NCBI GenBank assembly: GCA_020740485.1
Contig: DYMN01000004.1
Location: forward strand, 1 to 64,000
Source of the DNA: Polaribacter sp.
GTDB taxonomy: Bacteria > Bacteroidota > Bacteroidia > Flavobacteriales > Flavobacteriaceae
Reading direction: 5' to 3'
Length of the DNA: 64,000 nt
Translations under genes and position numbers: made by a program
Notes under the pieces: generated by a model
Database searches by the model: none
What the model saw: the letters and a program-made list of their open reading frames with translations, nothing else
What the model was told of the DNA's origin: nothing
In this document: positions 35,283 through 43,282 of the stretch, in pieces
Layout: each line of letters begins with the position of its first letter
Numbering within the stretch: the first letter of the stretch is position 1

Positions 35283-36351
35283 CACCCAAATTTTGGGTTA
35301 AAGAGGCTAATAGCATCAAGGTCATCTCAACAAGCAAACGCTGATTTTTACTCGATTTAAAGTTTAAATCACTATCATTGGATAATTTTATCGCTTCTAA
35401 CAAAAAGGGAAGTGAAGTTTTTTCTGATTGTTCTAAGTATTTCTTTTTGGCAGCATCGCCAACTTCTAATAGCGTCACAGTTGATTTATCTTTAGCGACC
35501 ATTAGATCTCTGAAATGACTCGCCAATCCTATGATAAAATGATGAGCATCAAATCCTTTGCTCAATATATCATTGAAAAGTAGTAAAACACCCGGTATAT
35601 CATTTTGTAATAACAAATCAGTAGTAGCAAAATAGGTGTCGTAATCTAATACGTTGAGGTTTTCGGTTACGGCAAGTCGGGTTAGATTATCTCCGGAGAA
35701 ACTCACTACCCTATCAAATATAGAAAGTGCATCTCGTAAAGCACCATCTGCTTTTTGGGCAATGATATGTAGCGCATCGTCTTCAGCGGTAATTGATTCA
35801 CGTTGAGCAATTAAATGAAGGTAATCCTTCATGTCTTTGACAGTGATTCTTTTAAAATCAAATATTTGACAACGAGAGAGAATGGTGGGAATTATTTTGT
35901 GTTTTTCAGTAGTAGCCAGAATAAAAATAGCATGAGCCGGCGGCTCTTCTAATGTTTTAAGAAAGGCGTTAAATGCCGCCGTGCTGAGCATGTGTACCTC
36001 GTCAATGATATATACTTTGTATTTTCCCACTTGAGGAGGAATTCTGACCTGCTCTGTCAGATTTCGAATATCATCGACTGAGTTATTGGAAGCGGCATCC
36101 AATTCAAATACATTGAATGCAAAATCCTCATTTGGGTCAATGTTATTTTGATCTGATTGATTAATTTTTTTAGCTAAAATACGGGCACAAGTCGTTTTGC
36201 CTACCCCACGTGGACCAGTAAATAATAAGGCTTGCGCTAAATGATTGTTAGCAATGGCATTTTCCAAAGTATTGGTAATGGCCTGTTGTCCCACTACATC
36301 TTCAAATGTTTGGGGTCTGTATTTACGTGCCGATACTACAAAATGTTCCAT
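35269..36351 (-). CDS. dnaX: DNA polymerase III gamma/tau, short (gamma-like) form
   Basis: The in-frame product has 360 residues: AAA+ clamp-loader domains I-III. Walker A is GPRGVGKT (46-53), Walker B is YIIDEVHM (115 onward), and sensor 1 and Arg-finger segments (ATTEKHKIIPTILSRCQ) follow. No Cys-rich zinc module lies between Walker A and B, which I believe is usual for Flavobacteriia. The frame ends GEKKN directly on an A10 run. The longer form needs a -1 shift there. The clamp loader places the sliding clamp at replication forks. It has a good promoter and faces pgsA. Confidence 0.93.
   Translation of the reverse strand: MEHFVVSARKYRPQTFEDVVGQQAITNTLENAIANNHLAQALLFTGPRGVGKTTCARILAKKINQSDQNNIDPNEDFAFNVFELDAASNNSVDDIRNLTEQVRIPPQVGKYKVYIIDEVHMLSTAAFNAFLKTLEEPPAHAIFILATTEKHKIIPTILSRCQIFDFKRITVKDMKDYLHLIAQRESITAEDDALHIIAQKADGALRDALSIFDRVVSFSGDNLTRLAVTENLNVLDYDTYFATTDLLLQNDIPGVLLLFNDILSKGFDAHHFIIGLASHFRDLMVAKDKSTVTLLEVGDAAKKKYLEQSEKTSLPFLLEAIKLSNDSDLNFKSSKNQRLLVEMTLMLLASLTQNLGEKKN
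35273..35282 (-). promoter_or_regulatory. A10 slippery run in dnaX
   Basis: Ten A in a row on the coding (minus) strand read GAA AAA AAA AAC TGA in frame; adding one A (a -1 shift) reads on into the C-terminal region. No strong downstream stem-loop is seen, so transcriptional slippage seems likelier than ribosomal shifting. Confidence 0.75.
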
Positions 36352-36406
36352 AACTATATTCTATCTATATGCCTGTATAATAAATTTTTAGTTTTTTTTA
36401 GATTAA

Positions 36407-36434
36407 CAAAATTAACTTTGGCTAAGTAAAACAA
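36407..36434 (-). promoter_or_regulatory. Promoter of dnaX
   Basis: On the minus strand TTG (36434-36432), a 17-base spacer and TAATTTTG (36414-36407) match the consensus, with a leader of about 50 bases. Confidence 0.65.
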
Positions 36435-36613
36435 AAATTAAATACAGTCAAAATCTTTGTTTCAATAGATATTAACAAATTTGTTGTTAGATAAAAATGA
36501 ATGGGTTATAAGTAGATGTAGTGAAATTTTTAAATTGATTCTATTAAACATTTAAATATTAGTATTTTATAATTTACATTTCGCAATTATTTTAATAATT
36601 AACTAATTTTAAT

Positions 36614-36621
36614 TAAATTTG
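36614..36621 (+). promoter_or_regulatory. -7 element upstream of pgsA
   Basis: TAAATTTG followed by CAC is an exact TAnnTTTG match, 83 bases before the ATG. The -33 region is not a clear match. Confidence 0.5.
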
Positions 36622-36704
36622 CACGGTTTTTGATTTTATCAATGTAGGGTTATATAAAACGAATATTCAAATTTATATTTTCCAATGAATCAATTTTTTA
36701 GCAG

Positions 36705-37280
36705 ATGAATTTTCCTAATCTACTGACCGTCCTTCGTATTGTTATTGCATTAACTGCACCATTGATGCTTATTGAAAGTCAATTGTGGGTGCGCATTGTT
36801 GCCGGTGTATTTATTTTAACAGCAATGATAACCGATTTTGTTGACGGGTGGTATGCACGCAAATACAATCAAATAACCAAATTGGGCAAGATATTAGACC
36901 CAATAGCTGATAAGGTATTGATATTTGTTACCTTCTCCGTTTTTGTTTATATGGATATTCTTTCAGTATGGTGGATTATTCCAATTTTTATCCGTGAAAT
37001 TGTAGTAACATTATATCGATTTGTCTTCTTGAGCAAGAACATCGTAATAGCGGCTACTCAAAGTGGAAAAATTAAAACGGTAATTCAGATGATTACAATG
37101 GGGATTGCCTATTTTTGGTTTATTACACGCAACCACTTCCGAGAATATCATTACAACTGGGTAGATTATTTATTAAATTTTGCACTAATCATCACATTGA
37201 TTATCACCATCCAATCCGGATTAGATTTTGTAATTAATAATTGGAAGAACATTAAAAAATTCCACCATTCCTTGTGGTAA
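36705..37280 (+). CDS. pgsA: CDP-diacylglycerol-glycerol-3-phosphate 3-phosphatidyltransferase
   Basis: A 191-residue inner-membrane enzyme with about four to five transmembrane helices. The CDP-alcohol phosphotransferase motif D-G-x2-A-R-x8-G-x3-D-x3-D is complete: Asp47, Gly48, Ala51, Arg52, Gly61, Asp65, Asp69. It makes phosphatidylglycerophosphate from CDP-diacylglycerol, using the product of CdsA (41883). The N-terminus NFPNLLTVLRI is typical of PgsA. The next gene overlaps its last seven bases. Confidence 0.94.
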   Translation: MNFPNLLTVLRIVIALTAPLMLIESQLWVRIVAGVFILTAMITDFVDGWYARKYNQITKLGKILDPIADKVLIFVTFSVFVYMDILSVWWIIPIFIREIVVTLYRFVFLSKNIVIAATQSGKIKTVIQMITMGIAYFWFITRNHFREYHYNWVDYLLNFALIITLIITIQSGLDFVINNWKNIKKFHHSLW

Positions 37281-37741
37281 AACAATTTAAATTGTCATTT
37301 TTCAAAAAAAAATTTATCGATTGGGCACAAGATGTTTCAGCATTGGCTAATCCATTATTGCTTTTATTTGTTCCTTTAATTGTTTTAGGTCCAACTAAAA
37401 GTTTTTGGTTTCTATTGATAGCACTTCTAATCAATGAAATAATAGGCTCAGTAATAAAAGTTTTCTTTTTTCGTCAAAGACCCAACGGTCAAAAATATAG
37501 CAATCTCATCGAAAAAATAGATGCCGGAAGTTTTCCGAGTATTCACTCTTCAAGAATTACGCTAAGTTACTTTTTCCTATCAAGTTGCACCAATTTAGTG
37601 ACTTTAAAAGTAATTTATTTCGTTGCAATAGTGTTGGTATTGGCTTCTAGAATCATTTTAAGAAAACACTATTGGACTGATGTGATCGGCGGTGCCATAA
37701 TTGGTATTGGTTTGTATTTAATTTTAAAGTTCTTTTTTTAA
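37274..37741 (+). CDS. PAP2 family membrane phosphatase
   Basis: A 155-residue membrane protein with all three PAP2 motifs: KVFFFRQRP, then PSIHSSR (in place of PSGH) and SRIILRKHYWTDVIGG. Its overlap with pgsA suggests a linked lipid function, possibly dephosphorylation of phosphatidylglycerophosphate (the PgpB reaction) or of undecaprenyl pyrophosphate. That choice is inference from context. The second motif has Ile instead of Gly, a variation. Confidence 0.9.
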   Translation: MVKQFKLSFFKKKFIDWAQDVSALANPLLLLFVPLIVLGPTKSFWFLLIALLINEIIGSVIKVFFFRQRPNGQKYSNLIEKIDAGSFPSIHSSRITLSYFFLSSCTNLVTLKVIYFVAIVLVLASRIILRKHYWTDVIGGAIIGIGLYLILKFFF

Positions 37742-37810
37742 TAAATTACTCGGTTCATTCCAAAATCAATCAAGAATTGATGTAATAACATCTACTTATA
37801 TTAATTTTAG

Positions 37811-37901
37811 GATTACGAATTACGGATTACGAATTACGAATTACGAATTACGAATTACGGATTACGAATTACGGATTACGAATTACGGATTACGAATTGT
37901 G
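37811..37901 (+). repeat. Heptamer tandem array D ((A/G)ATTACG)12
   Basis: Twelve consecutive units alternate between GATTACG and AATTACG (37811-37894) and end in a decayed unit, AATTGTG. It lies between the PAP2 and guaC genes (convergent). No open frame runs through it. It is the longest heptamer array in the window. Confidence 0.95.
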
Positions 37902-38022
37902 GGTTATGTAATTTATTAAATTGATAGTAAAGTAATTAAATCTATTAAATGCGATAAAAAATTATTCTGTTTAACATTATAAAACAATCAAAAGCTTTAG
38001 AATTTGGTTTGCCGCTATACTA

Positions 38023-39063
38023 CTATTTCGTATAGACTCTATTTTCCTGTTCGGTAACCCTAATGAAGGTGGTGCGTTTGGTCAGCTCTTTGAGTTTTGA
38101 AGCGCCTACATAGGTGCAAGCACTGCGAACACCTCCTAATATGTCTTGAAGTGTATCGTCTACTTTGCCTCTGTAGGGTACTTCCACAGTTTTTCCTTCG
38201 CTGGCTCTGTATTCAGCTACTCCACCGGCGTGTTTGTCCATAGCAGTTTGCGAACTCATTCCATAAAATAGTTTATATTTTTCTCCGTTTTTTTCTATTA
38301 ATTCTCCACCGCTTTCATCGTGTCCGGCGAGCATGCCCCCCAACATCACAAAATCGGCTCCTGCTCCAAATGCTTTAGCAATATCGCCCGGAATACTACA
38401 ACCTCCATCACAAATGATTTGTCCACCAATGCCGTGTGCCGCATCGGCACATTCTATGATGGCTGACAATTGCGGATAGCCCACGCCGGTTTTTACACGC
38501 GTAGTACACACGGAGCCGGGACCTATACCCACTTTGATGATATCGGCACCTGCCAGTAATAGCTCTTCCACCATTTCGCCGGTAACTACATTGCCGGCTA
38601 TAATGACTTTTTCAGGGTATTTTTTCCGTGTTTGTTTTACAAAAGCTACAAACAACTCAGAATAACCATTGGCAACATCCAAACAAATGTAATTTAACTC
38701 AGGAACTGCTTGCAAAATTTCAGCTAATTTTTCATCGTCTTGCTTGCTGATGCCACTGCTTATCGCCACATAATTCAAGGCATCTTCGGGTACTGATACG
38801 ACAAATTTTTTCCAATCTTCTAAATTATAATGCTTGTGAACAGCAGTGAACAACTGCTTTTTCGATAGGGTTTTAGCCATATCAAATGTGCCCACCGTGT
38901 CCATATTAGCAGCCATCACCGGAATGCCGTTCCATTTCAGCGGACTGTGCAAAAATTTAAATTCTCGTTCTAATGACACCTCTCTCCTACTCTTCAAAGT
39001 AGAACGTTTGGGACGAATCATTACATCTTTAAAGCCTAATTTTAAGTCAGTTTCTATACGCAT
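38023..39063 (-). CDS. guaC: GMP reductase
   Basis: A 346-residue TIM-barrel protein of the IMPDH/GMPR family. The length, the absence of CBS domains and the catalytic Cys186 in GPGSVCTTR identify GMP reductase, and the N-terminal [20 protein letters not shown] is the GuaC form. It turns GMP into IMP with NADPH in purine salvage. The ATG at 39063 gives the exact family length. A decayed repeat array lies 11 bases upstream of the start. Confidence 0.95.
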   Translation of the reverse strand: MRIETDLKLGFKDVMIRPKRSTLKSRREVSLEREFKFLHSPLKWNGIPVMAANMDTVGTFDMAKTLSKKQLFTAVHKHYNLEDWKKFVVSVPEDALNYVAISSGISKQDDEKLAEILQAVPELNYICLDVANGYSELFVAFVKQTRKKYPEKVIIAGNVVTGEMVEELLLAGADIIKVGIGPGSVCTTRVKTGVGYPQLSAIIECADAAHGIGGQIICDGGCSIPGDIAKAFGAGADFVMLGGMLAGHDESGGELIEKNGEKYKLFYGMSSQTAMDKHAGGVAEYRASEGKTVEVPYRGKVDDTLQDILGGVRSACTYVGASKLKELTKRTTFIRVTEQENRVYTK

Positions 39064-39074
39064 AATTGGATTAC

Positions 39075-39095
39075 AAGTTTAAGTTTAAAGTTGAG
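39075..39095 (+). repeat. Short decayed AAGTTT(A) array next to the guaC start
   Basis: AAGTTT, AAGTTT and AAAGTTGAG lie 11 bases upstream of the guaC start. It runs into a GAGCGAAG core sequence that recurs elsewhere (see findings). Confidence 0.5.
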
Positions 39096-39324
39096 CGAAG
39101 CGAAATGACGCTATGCGTTATTAAAAGTTTCGATCGTTGAGCGAAGTGTTATATTGAGCTTGCTGAAATACCGAAACGCAGGTTTTAACAGACAACTTAT
39201 GGAAAAAGAAAAAAATCATATCATCTGATAAAACCTTTTCAAAAATAAAAGGATTGAGCATTGTTTTACAGAAATTTCACAAAAACTTATTAAATAAAAA
39301 AACAGTATTTATTAACAAAGTCCT

Positions 39325-39332
39325 TATTTTTG
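39325..39332 (+). promoter_or_regulatory. -7 element of the PhoD-like gene
   Basis: TATTTTTG is an exact TAnnTTTG match 16 bases before the ATG; there is no clear -33. Confidence 0.4.
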
Positions 39333-39348
39333 TTAAAATTTTTAAATT

Positions 39349-40374
39349 ATGCGAATTATTATATTACTACTTTCTATAACCTTTTTAGGGTGTAAGTCCC
39401 ATCAACCAAAAATCACAACTATTCCGAATAAAAAAACAGATTTTAGTATAGCGTTTGGCTCCGGAAACAATCAAAATAAAAAAAATCCATTTTGGGAGCA
39501 ACTCACCGCACAAAAGCCTGATGTTTGGATTTGGGGTGGCGATAACATATATTGTGATACAGAAGATATGTCTGTTTTAATAAAAAATTATGAGATTTTG
39601 CAAAACGACACTGCCTATCAAAATTTCGCAAAGACTACTACCATTTTAGAAGCTTGGGATGATCACGATTATGGAATGAGCGATGGTGGCGCCTATTATT
39701 CAAAGAAAAAAGAATCACAAGAAATTTTTTTAGATTTTTTTAATGTGCCTGCAAACGAAGTTCGCCGAACGAGAGAAGGAACCTACTACAGTCAAATTGT
39801 TGATGTAGATAAACATAAAGTTAAAATAATTATGTTAGATACACGCTATTTTCGCTCTGATTTAGATCCGGATCCGAGTGAGAAAAAAAGGTATTTACCC
39901 ACTCAAGACACTACAAAAACCATGCTTGGCGAAATGCAATGGCAATGGTTAACCAATGAATTAAATCATTCAAAAGCCGACTTTAACATCATTTACAGTA
40001 GTATTCAAGTTTTATCTTCTCTTCACGGTTTTGAAACATGGGGCAATATGCCACACGAACAAAAAAAATTAGAAAAAATAATACTCAACAGCAAAGCTAA
40101 AAATGTTATACTACTCTCTGGGGATAGACATATTTCAGAAATATCACAAAAGAAAATAGGAGTAAATCAAATCCCACTTACAGATTTCACTTCCAGCGGT
40201 CTGACCCATTCTTACGAAGCCTTTTCAGGAGAAGAAAATCCTTATAGAGTGGAAAAGTTAATTAATGTAAAAAGTTATGGCTTGCTAAACTTTGATTTTG
40301 AGCATGACACTGTGGAAATGCAAATGTGGGGTGAAAACAACAAACTATTACAAACCTACCGACTTGCATTTTAA
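39349..40374 (+). CDS. PhoD-like phosphodiesterase lipoprotein
   Basis: A 341-residue lipoprotein with lipobox Cys15 (FLGC). It has a metallophosphatase fold of the PhoD (alkaline phosphatase D) type: WGGDNIYCD, ILEAWDDHDYGMSDGG, then IYSSIQVL and LLSGDRHISEIS. These supply the metal ligands. It should hydrolyse phosphodiesters in the periplasm. It is monocistronic; a repeat-rich gap follows. Confidence 0.9.
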   Translation: MRIIILLLSITFLGCKSHQPKITTIPNKKTDFSIAFGSGNNQNKKNPFWEQLTAQKPDVWIWGGDNIYCDTEDMSVLIKNYEILQNDTAYQNFAKTTTILEAWDDHDYGMSDGGAYYSKKKESQEIFLDFFNVPANEVRRTREGTYYSQIVDVDKHKVKIIMLDTRYFRSDLDPDPSEKKRYLPTQDTTKTMLGEMQWQWLTNELNHSKADFNIIYSSIQVLSSLHGFETWGNMPHEQKKLEKIILNSKAKNVILLSGDRHISEISQKKIGVNQIPLTDFTSSGLTHSYEAFSGEENPYRVEKLINVKSYGLLNFDFEHDTVEMQMWGENNKLLQTYRLAF

Positions 40375-40422
40375 TTTGAAAAAATCCCTATTTTAGCAGC
40401 CGGAAATAATTGGAAAGCAAAA

Positions 40423-40589
40423 GTATCAATAGCATCAACACTTCGACACTTCTCCCGATAGACCTGCCAAGCCAAAGGCATGGTATCGGGATCGCTCAGT
40501 GCAGGCAAGCTCAGTGCAAGCAAACAACACTTCGATTTCGCTCAGTGCAAGCAATCAATAGTATCAATAGTAACAACAGTATTAATAGA
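40423..40589 (+). repeat. Repeat element upstream of ndk, with 9-bp tandem units at both ends
   Basis: Two 9-base units (GTATCAATA, GCATCAACA) at the left and four (ATCAATAGT twice, AACAACAGT, ATTAATAGA; 40554-40589) at the right bracket a core with CCCGATA/TATCGGG inverted arms (40454-40460 and 40484-40490) and repeated CTCAGTGCA(A/G)GC motifs. Related cores occur at 41783-41835 and 39091-39170. Apparent coding potential here (40410-40601) reflects the repeats. Confidence 0.7.
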
Positions 40590-40613
40590 ATAAACCATTA
40601 AATTATATTAACA

Positions 40614-41030
40614 ATGACCAACAGAACATTTACCATGCTTAAACCCGATGCCGTAGAAAAAGGATATATCGGAGCCATTTTAGAAAAAATCAATGCTGCA
40701 GGATTTAGAATCGTGGCTATGAAAATGACCCAAATGACCAAAACAGATGCGGAAAATTTTTATGCAGTGCATAAGGAAAGACCTTTCTTTGGAGAATTAG
40801 TGGAATTTATGACACGTGGTCCAATCGTAGCTGCTATATTAGAAAAAGAAAACGCTGTAGAAGATTTCAGAAAATTGATTGGCGCGACTAATCCTGCCAA
40901 TGCGGAAGAAGGAACTATCCGAAAATTATACGCTACCTCAATGGGAGAAAATGCAGTTCACGGCTCTGACTCTGATGAAAATGCAGCTATTGAAGGCGCA
41001 TTTCATTTTGCCGGTCGCGAAATGTTTTAA
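40614..41030 (+). CDS. ndk: Nucleoside diphosphate kinase
   Basis: A 138-residue kinase, normal length. The phosphorylated His is His116 in [12 protein letters not shown], and the N-terminal [13 protein letters not shown] is the family signature. It keeps nucleoside triphosphate pools balanced using ATP. The region just upstream is filled with short tandem repeats. A strong terminator follows. Confidence 0.97.
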   Translation: MTNRTFTMLKPDAVEKGYIGAILEKINAAGFRIVAMKMTQMTKTDAENFYAVHKERPFFGELVEFMTRGPIVAAILEKENAVEDFRKLIGATNPANAEEGTIRKLYATSMGENAVHGSDSDENAAIEGAFHFAGREMF

Positions 41031-41045
41031 ATTGAATTTTTACGT

Positions 41046-41093
41046 AAAGACGCAAAGTAGCATAAATTAATATATGCTAATTTGCGTCTTTTT
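41046..41093. terminator. Terminator between convergent ndk and psd
   Basis: A long stem (AAAGACGCAAA with TTTGCGTCTTT, extended inward by TAGCATA/TATGCTA) is followed by T on the plus strand. Confidence 0.85.
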
Positions 41094-41747
41094 CTATTGC
41101 AACTGAGCAATGACTTTTTCACCGCCCTTCACTTTTTCTCCTAACTTGACGTTTATTTTCATATCTAAAGGCACAAAAATATCCGCTCTGGAACCGAATT
41201 TTATAAAACCGGCATCAGTGCCTTGTATAGCCTCCTCACCTACTTTTGCGTAATTGACTATACGTCTGGCTAAAGCTCCCGCTACTTGACGATAAAGGAT
41301 ATCGCCAACAGTATCATTTTTAACCACAATAGTGGTTCTTTCATTTTCGGTTGATGATTTGGGGTGTGAAGCTATTAAATATTTTCCTGGATGGTATTCA
41401 GAATAAACCACAGTTCCACTAACAGGATAACGTGTAACGTGCACGTTTAACGGAGTCATAAATATAGAAATTTGCCTGCGTTTGGCTTTAAAAAATTCAG
41501 GTTCTTCTACTTCCTCTATTGCCACCACTTCGCCATCTACAGGAGCTATAATGTGTTGTCCATTTTGAGCGGTATTACGTTTTGGATTCCTGAAAAATTG
41601 TAAAACCAGAACCGTCATTACCAATAATGCAACCTGTATGGTTTTCTGTAGTGCAAAATTATCAATTAGTTCTCCAGCTAACACAACACCCAATGCCATG
41701 ATTAGCATAGTACCTAAAATGATTTTATAACCTTCTTTGTGAAACAT
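41094..41747 (-). CDS. psd: Phosphatidylserine decarboxylase
   Basis: A 217-residue short-form decarboxylase with two N-terminal transmembrane helices (about residues 8-52). The self-cleavage site that creates the pyruvoyl group is Gly185-Ser186 in IKFGSRADIFVP. It converts phosphatidylserine to phosphatidylethanolamine in the inner membrane. It lies downstream of cdsA on the same strand, but a 135-base gap with heptamer repeats separates them. A repeat array lies 5 bases upstream of its start. Confidence 0.92.
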   Translation of the reverse strand: MFHKEGYKIILGTMLIMALGVVLAGELIDNFALQKTIQVALLVMTVLVLQFFRNPKRNTAQNGQHIIAPVDGEVVAIEEVEEPEFFKAKRRQISIFMTPLNVHVTRYPVSGTVVYSEYHPGKYLIASHPKSSTENERTTIVVKNDTVGDILYRQVAGALARRIVNYAKVGEEAIQGTDAGFIKFGSRADIFVPLDMKINVKLGEKVKGGEKVIAQLQ

Positions 41748-41752
41748 AATAT

Positions 41753-41780
41753 ATTAATTATTGATTATTGATCGTTGAGT
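41753..41780 (+). repeat. Heptamer array E ((A/G)TTGATT type) at the psd start
   Basis: ATTAATT, ATTGATT, ATTGATC and GTTGAGT are four consecutive heptamers starting five bases upstream of the psd start codon. Confidence 0.75.
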
Positions 41781-41835
41781 TTGCCTGCACTGATTTCGGT
41801 TGTTGATCGAAGTCGAAACGCCGAAGTGTCGAAAC

Positions 41836-41856
41836 GTTGATTATTGATTGTTGATT
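41836..41856 (+). repeat. Heptamer array F ((A/G)TTGATT)3 in the psd-cdsA gap
   Basis: GTTGATT, ATTGATT and GTTGATT. Arrays E and F are in the same orientation and bracket a 55-base core with TCGAAACGCCGAAGTGTCGA, related to the ndk upstream element. Confidence 0.75.
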
Positions 41857-41882
41857 ATAGATATATAAGATTTAATACAATG

Positions 41883-42701
41883 TTATTTCGAAACTATCAA
41901 TAAATACATAAAAATAAATGGAGCTACAAAAATAACACTATCCATTCTATCTAAAATACCACCATGTCCCGGAATGATATTTCCTGAATCTTTTACACCA
42001 GCTTGACGTTTGAACATCGATTCTATTAAGTCGCCTAACACTCCAAATGTACTTACTATTAAGGCAAAAACCAACCAATTATTTAAATTTAACTTTGTAA
42101 AGTATTGGGCTAAAAAATACGCCCCAACAAAGGTAAATACCATTCCACCTATAAAGCCTTCCCATGATTTATTAGGCGAAATTCTCGGTAGTAGTTTGTG
42201 TTTGCCAAAGTTACTACCCACCAAATAGGCAAAAGTATCATTGACCCATACTAATATAAAAACTCCTAATATTGTAGTGTTTATATAATTGAATTCATTA
42301 TTAATAAAAGGAATCATCGCAATCAATGTATAAGGCAATGCAATGTAGATAACACTTAAAAACTTTTTGCCTAATTGTTCAACGGCTTCTTCTTTTTTGG
42401 AAAAAAGGATTGAAATAAATGTAGCAAAAACACCTAAGAACAAAGCAATTCCTGCATATTCCGACAATAATCGAGATGGTATATCTTTAATGTTTAAAAT
42501 ATTAGCAAATATAAATAACAAATTACCTAACAGATAGGGAAAAAAACTTTGAAATTTTATCAATTTATTAAATTCGTAAATTGATACATTCATAATAATC
42601 CAAAAGAGAATGATAAAAGTAAATTTATTGTATAAAATACTGAAAACCAATATTCCAACATACAATCCTCCAAAAATAGCCCGCTTCACTAAATTATTCA
42701 T
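41883..42701 (-). CDS. cdsA: Phosphatidate cytidylyltransferase
   Basis: The ATG at 42701 is chosen; it gives MNNLVKRAIFGGL and follows the LUD gene stop by one base (the frame also opens at 42755). The 272-residue membrane enzyme has about seven to eight transmembrane helices and the CdsA signature in SPNKSWEGFIGG and then DSGNIIPGHGGILDRMDS. It makes CDP-diacylglycerol for PgsA and the phosphatidylserine pathway. It is part of a cluster rsfS-ftsH-LUD-cdsA-psd. Confidence 0.94.
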   Translation of the reverse strand: MNNLVKRAIFGGLYVGILVFSILYNKFTFIILFWIIMNVSIYEFNKLIKFQSFFPYLLGNLLFIFANILNIKDIPSRLLSEYAGIALFLGVFATFISILFSKKEEAVEQLGKKFLSVIYIALPYTLIAMIPFINNEFNYINTTILGVFILVWVNDTFAYLVGSNFGKHKLLPRISPNKSWEGFIGGMVFTFVGAYFLAQYFTKLNLNNWLVFALIVSTFGVLGDLIESMFKRQAGVKDSGNIIPGHGGILDRMDSVIFVAPFIFMYLLIVSK

Positions 42702-42702
42702 A

Positions 42703-43281
42703 CTATAAGTCTTCAAGAAGGAGCAAATATAAGTTTTTTGAATTATTATTGCCATAATTCATAAAGCCGGCATCTACTTTATTGGGTTGATAATCTTTTA
42801 CAGCGCTAATATTTGTTGGAATGTTGGATTGATAGCGAAATTTGATACTACTCAGCGCTTTATCTTTATCCCTAATCAATTGACTTGTAGTGGCATATAC
42901 CACAAAATTTGTCGGATATTCTGTTAGCTTTTCTTCTTTAAGTTGCTTTGAAGAAAATAGGATGCTTCCATCTTCCACAATTAAATGTTCACATTTAGTA
43001 AAAAACACATTTTCTGAATTAACAGCTTGAATATCAACAACTTTTAATTTATCAATTAATTCTTTATCAATACATTTTACTTCATTCCAAGCGTTTTCTT
43101 CCATAATATTTTTGAGAAAAACTAAAATTTCGCTCCTATCATCACTATAGAGAAACTTACCACCTTTCTTTTTAAATTGGTCAACAAAATAATTGTCAGG
43201 GGGTATACCATCGCTATAAACCTCTACTTGTGGTTTTTCTACCTCTTTCTTTTTCCCGAAAATTTTATCAAAAATACTCAT
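42703..43281 (-). CDS. LUD-domain protein
   Basis: A 192-residue protein with the LUD (LutC/YkgG-like) fold, seen in VYATTSQLIRDKDKALSSI and the N-terminal segment. Full lactate-utilisation operons (LutABC) are absent; a lone LUD protein in the ftsH-cdsA position is common in Bacteroidota and its role is unknown. Gaps of one base to ftsH and cdsA show tight co-transcription. Confidence 0.85.
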   Translation of the reverse strand: MSIFDKIFGKKKEVEKPQVEVYSDGIPPDNYFVDQFKKKGGKFLYSDDRSEILVFLKNIMEENAWNEVKCIDKELIDKLKVVDIQAVNSENVFFTKCEHLIVEDGSILFSSKQLKEEKLTEYPTNFVVYATTSQLIRDKDKALSSIKFRYQSNIPTNISAVKDYQPNKVDAGFMNYGNNNSKNLYLLLLEDL

Positions 43282-43282
43282 T

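Larger units (their letters stand above)
36352..36704. other. Non-coding region of 353 bases with divergent promoters
   Basis: AT-rich sequence between the divergent dnaX and pgsA genes. It holds one promoter for each (36407-36434 minus; 36614-36621 plus). I see no other structure. Confidence 0.7.

Noticed and set aside
37811-37901. Possible CRISPR array
   Set aside because: Direct units are only seven bases with no spacers and no cas genes nearby.
38023-39063. IMP dehydrogenase
   Set aside because: No CBS domains, length of 346 and the Cys186 context fit GMP reductase.
40410-40601. Open frame of 63 codons upstream of ndk
   Set aside because: It is a translation of repeat units (SINSINTST-type, NSINRINH end) in a repeat element, with no signal or domain.
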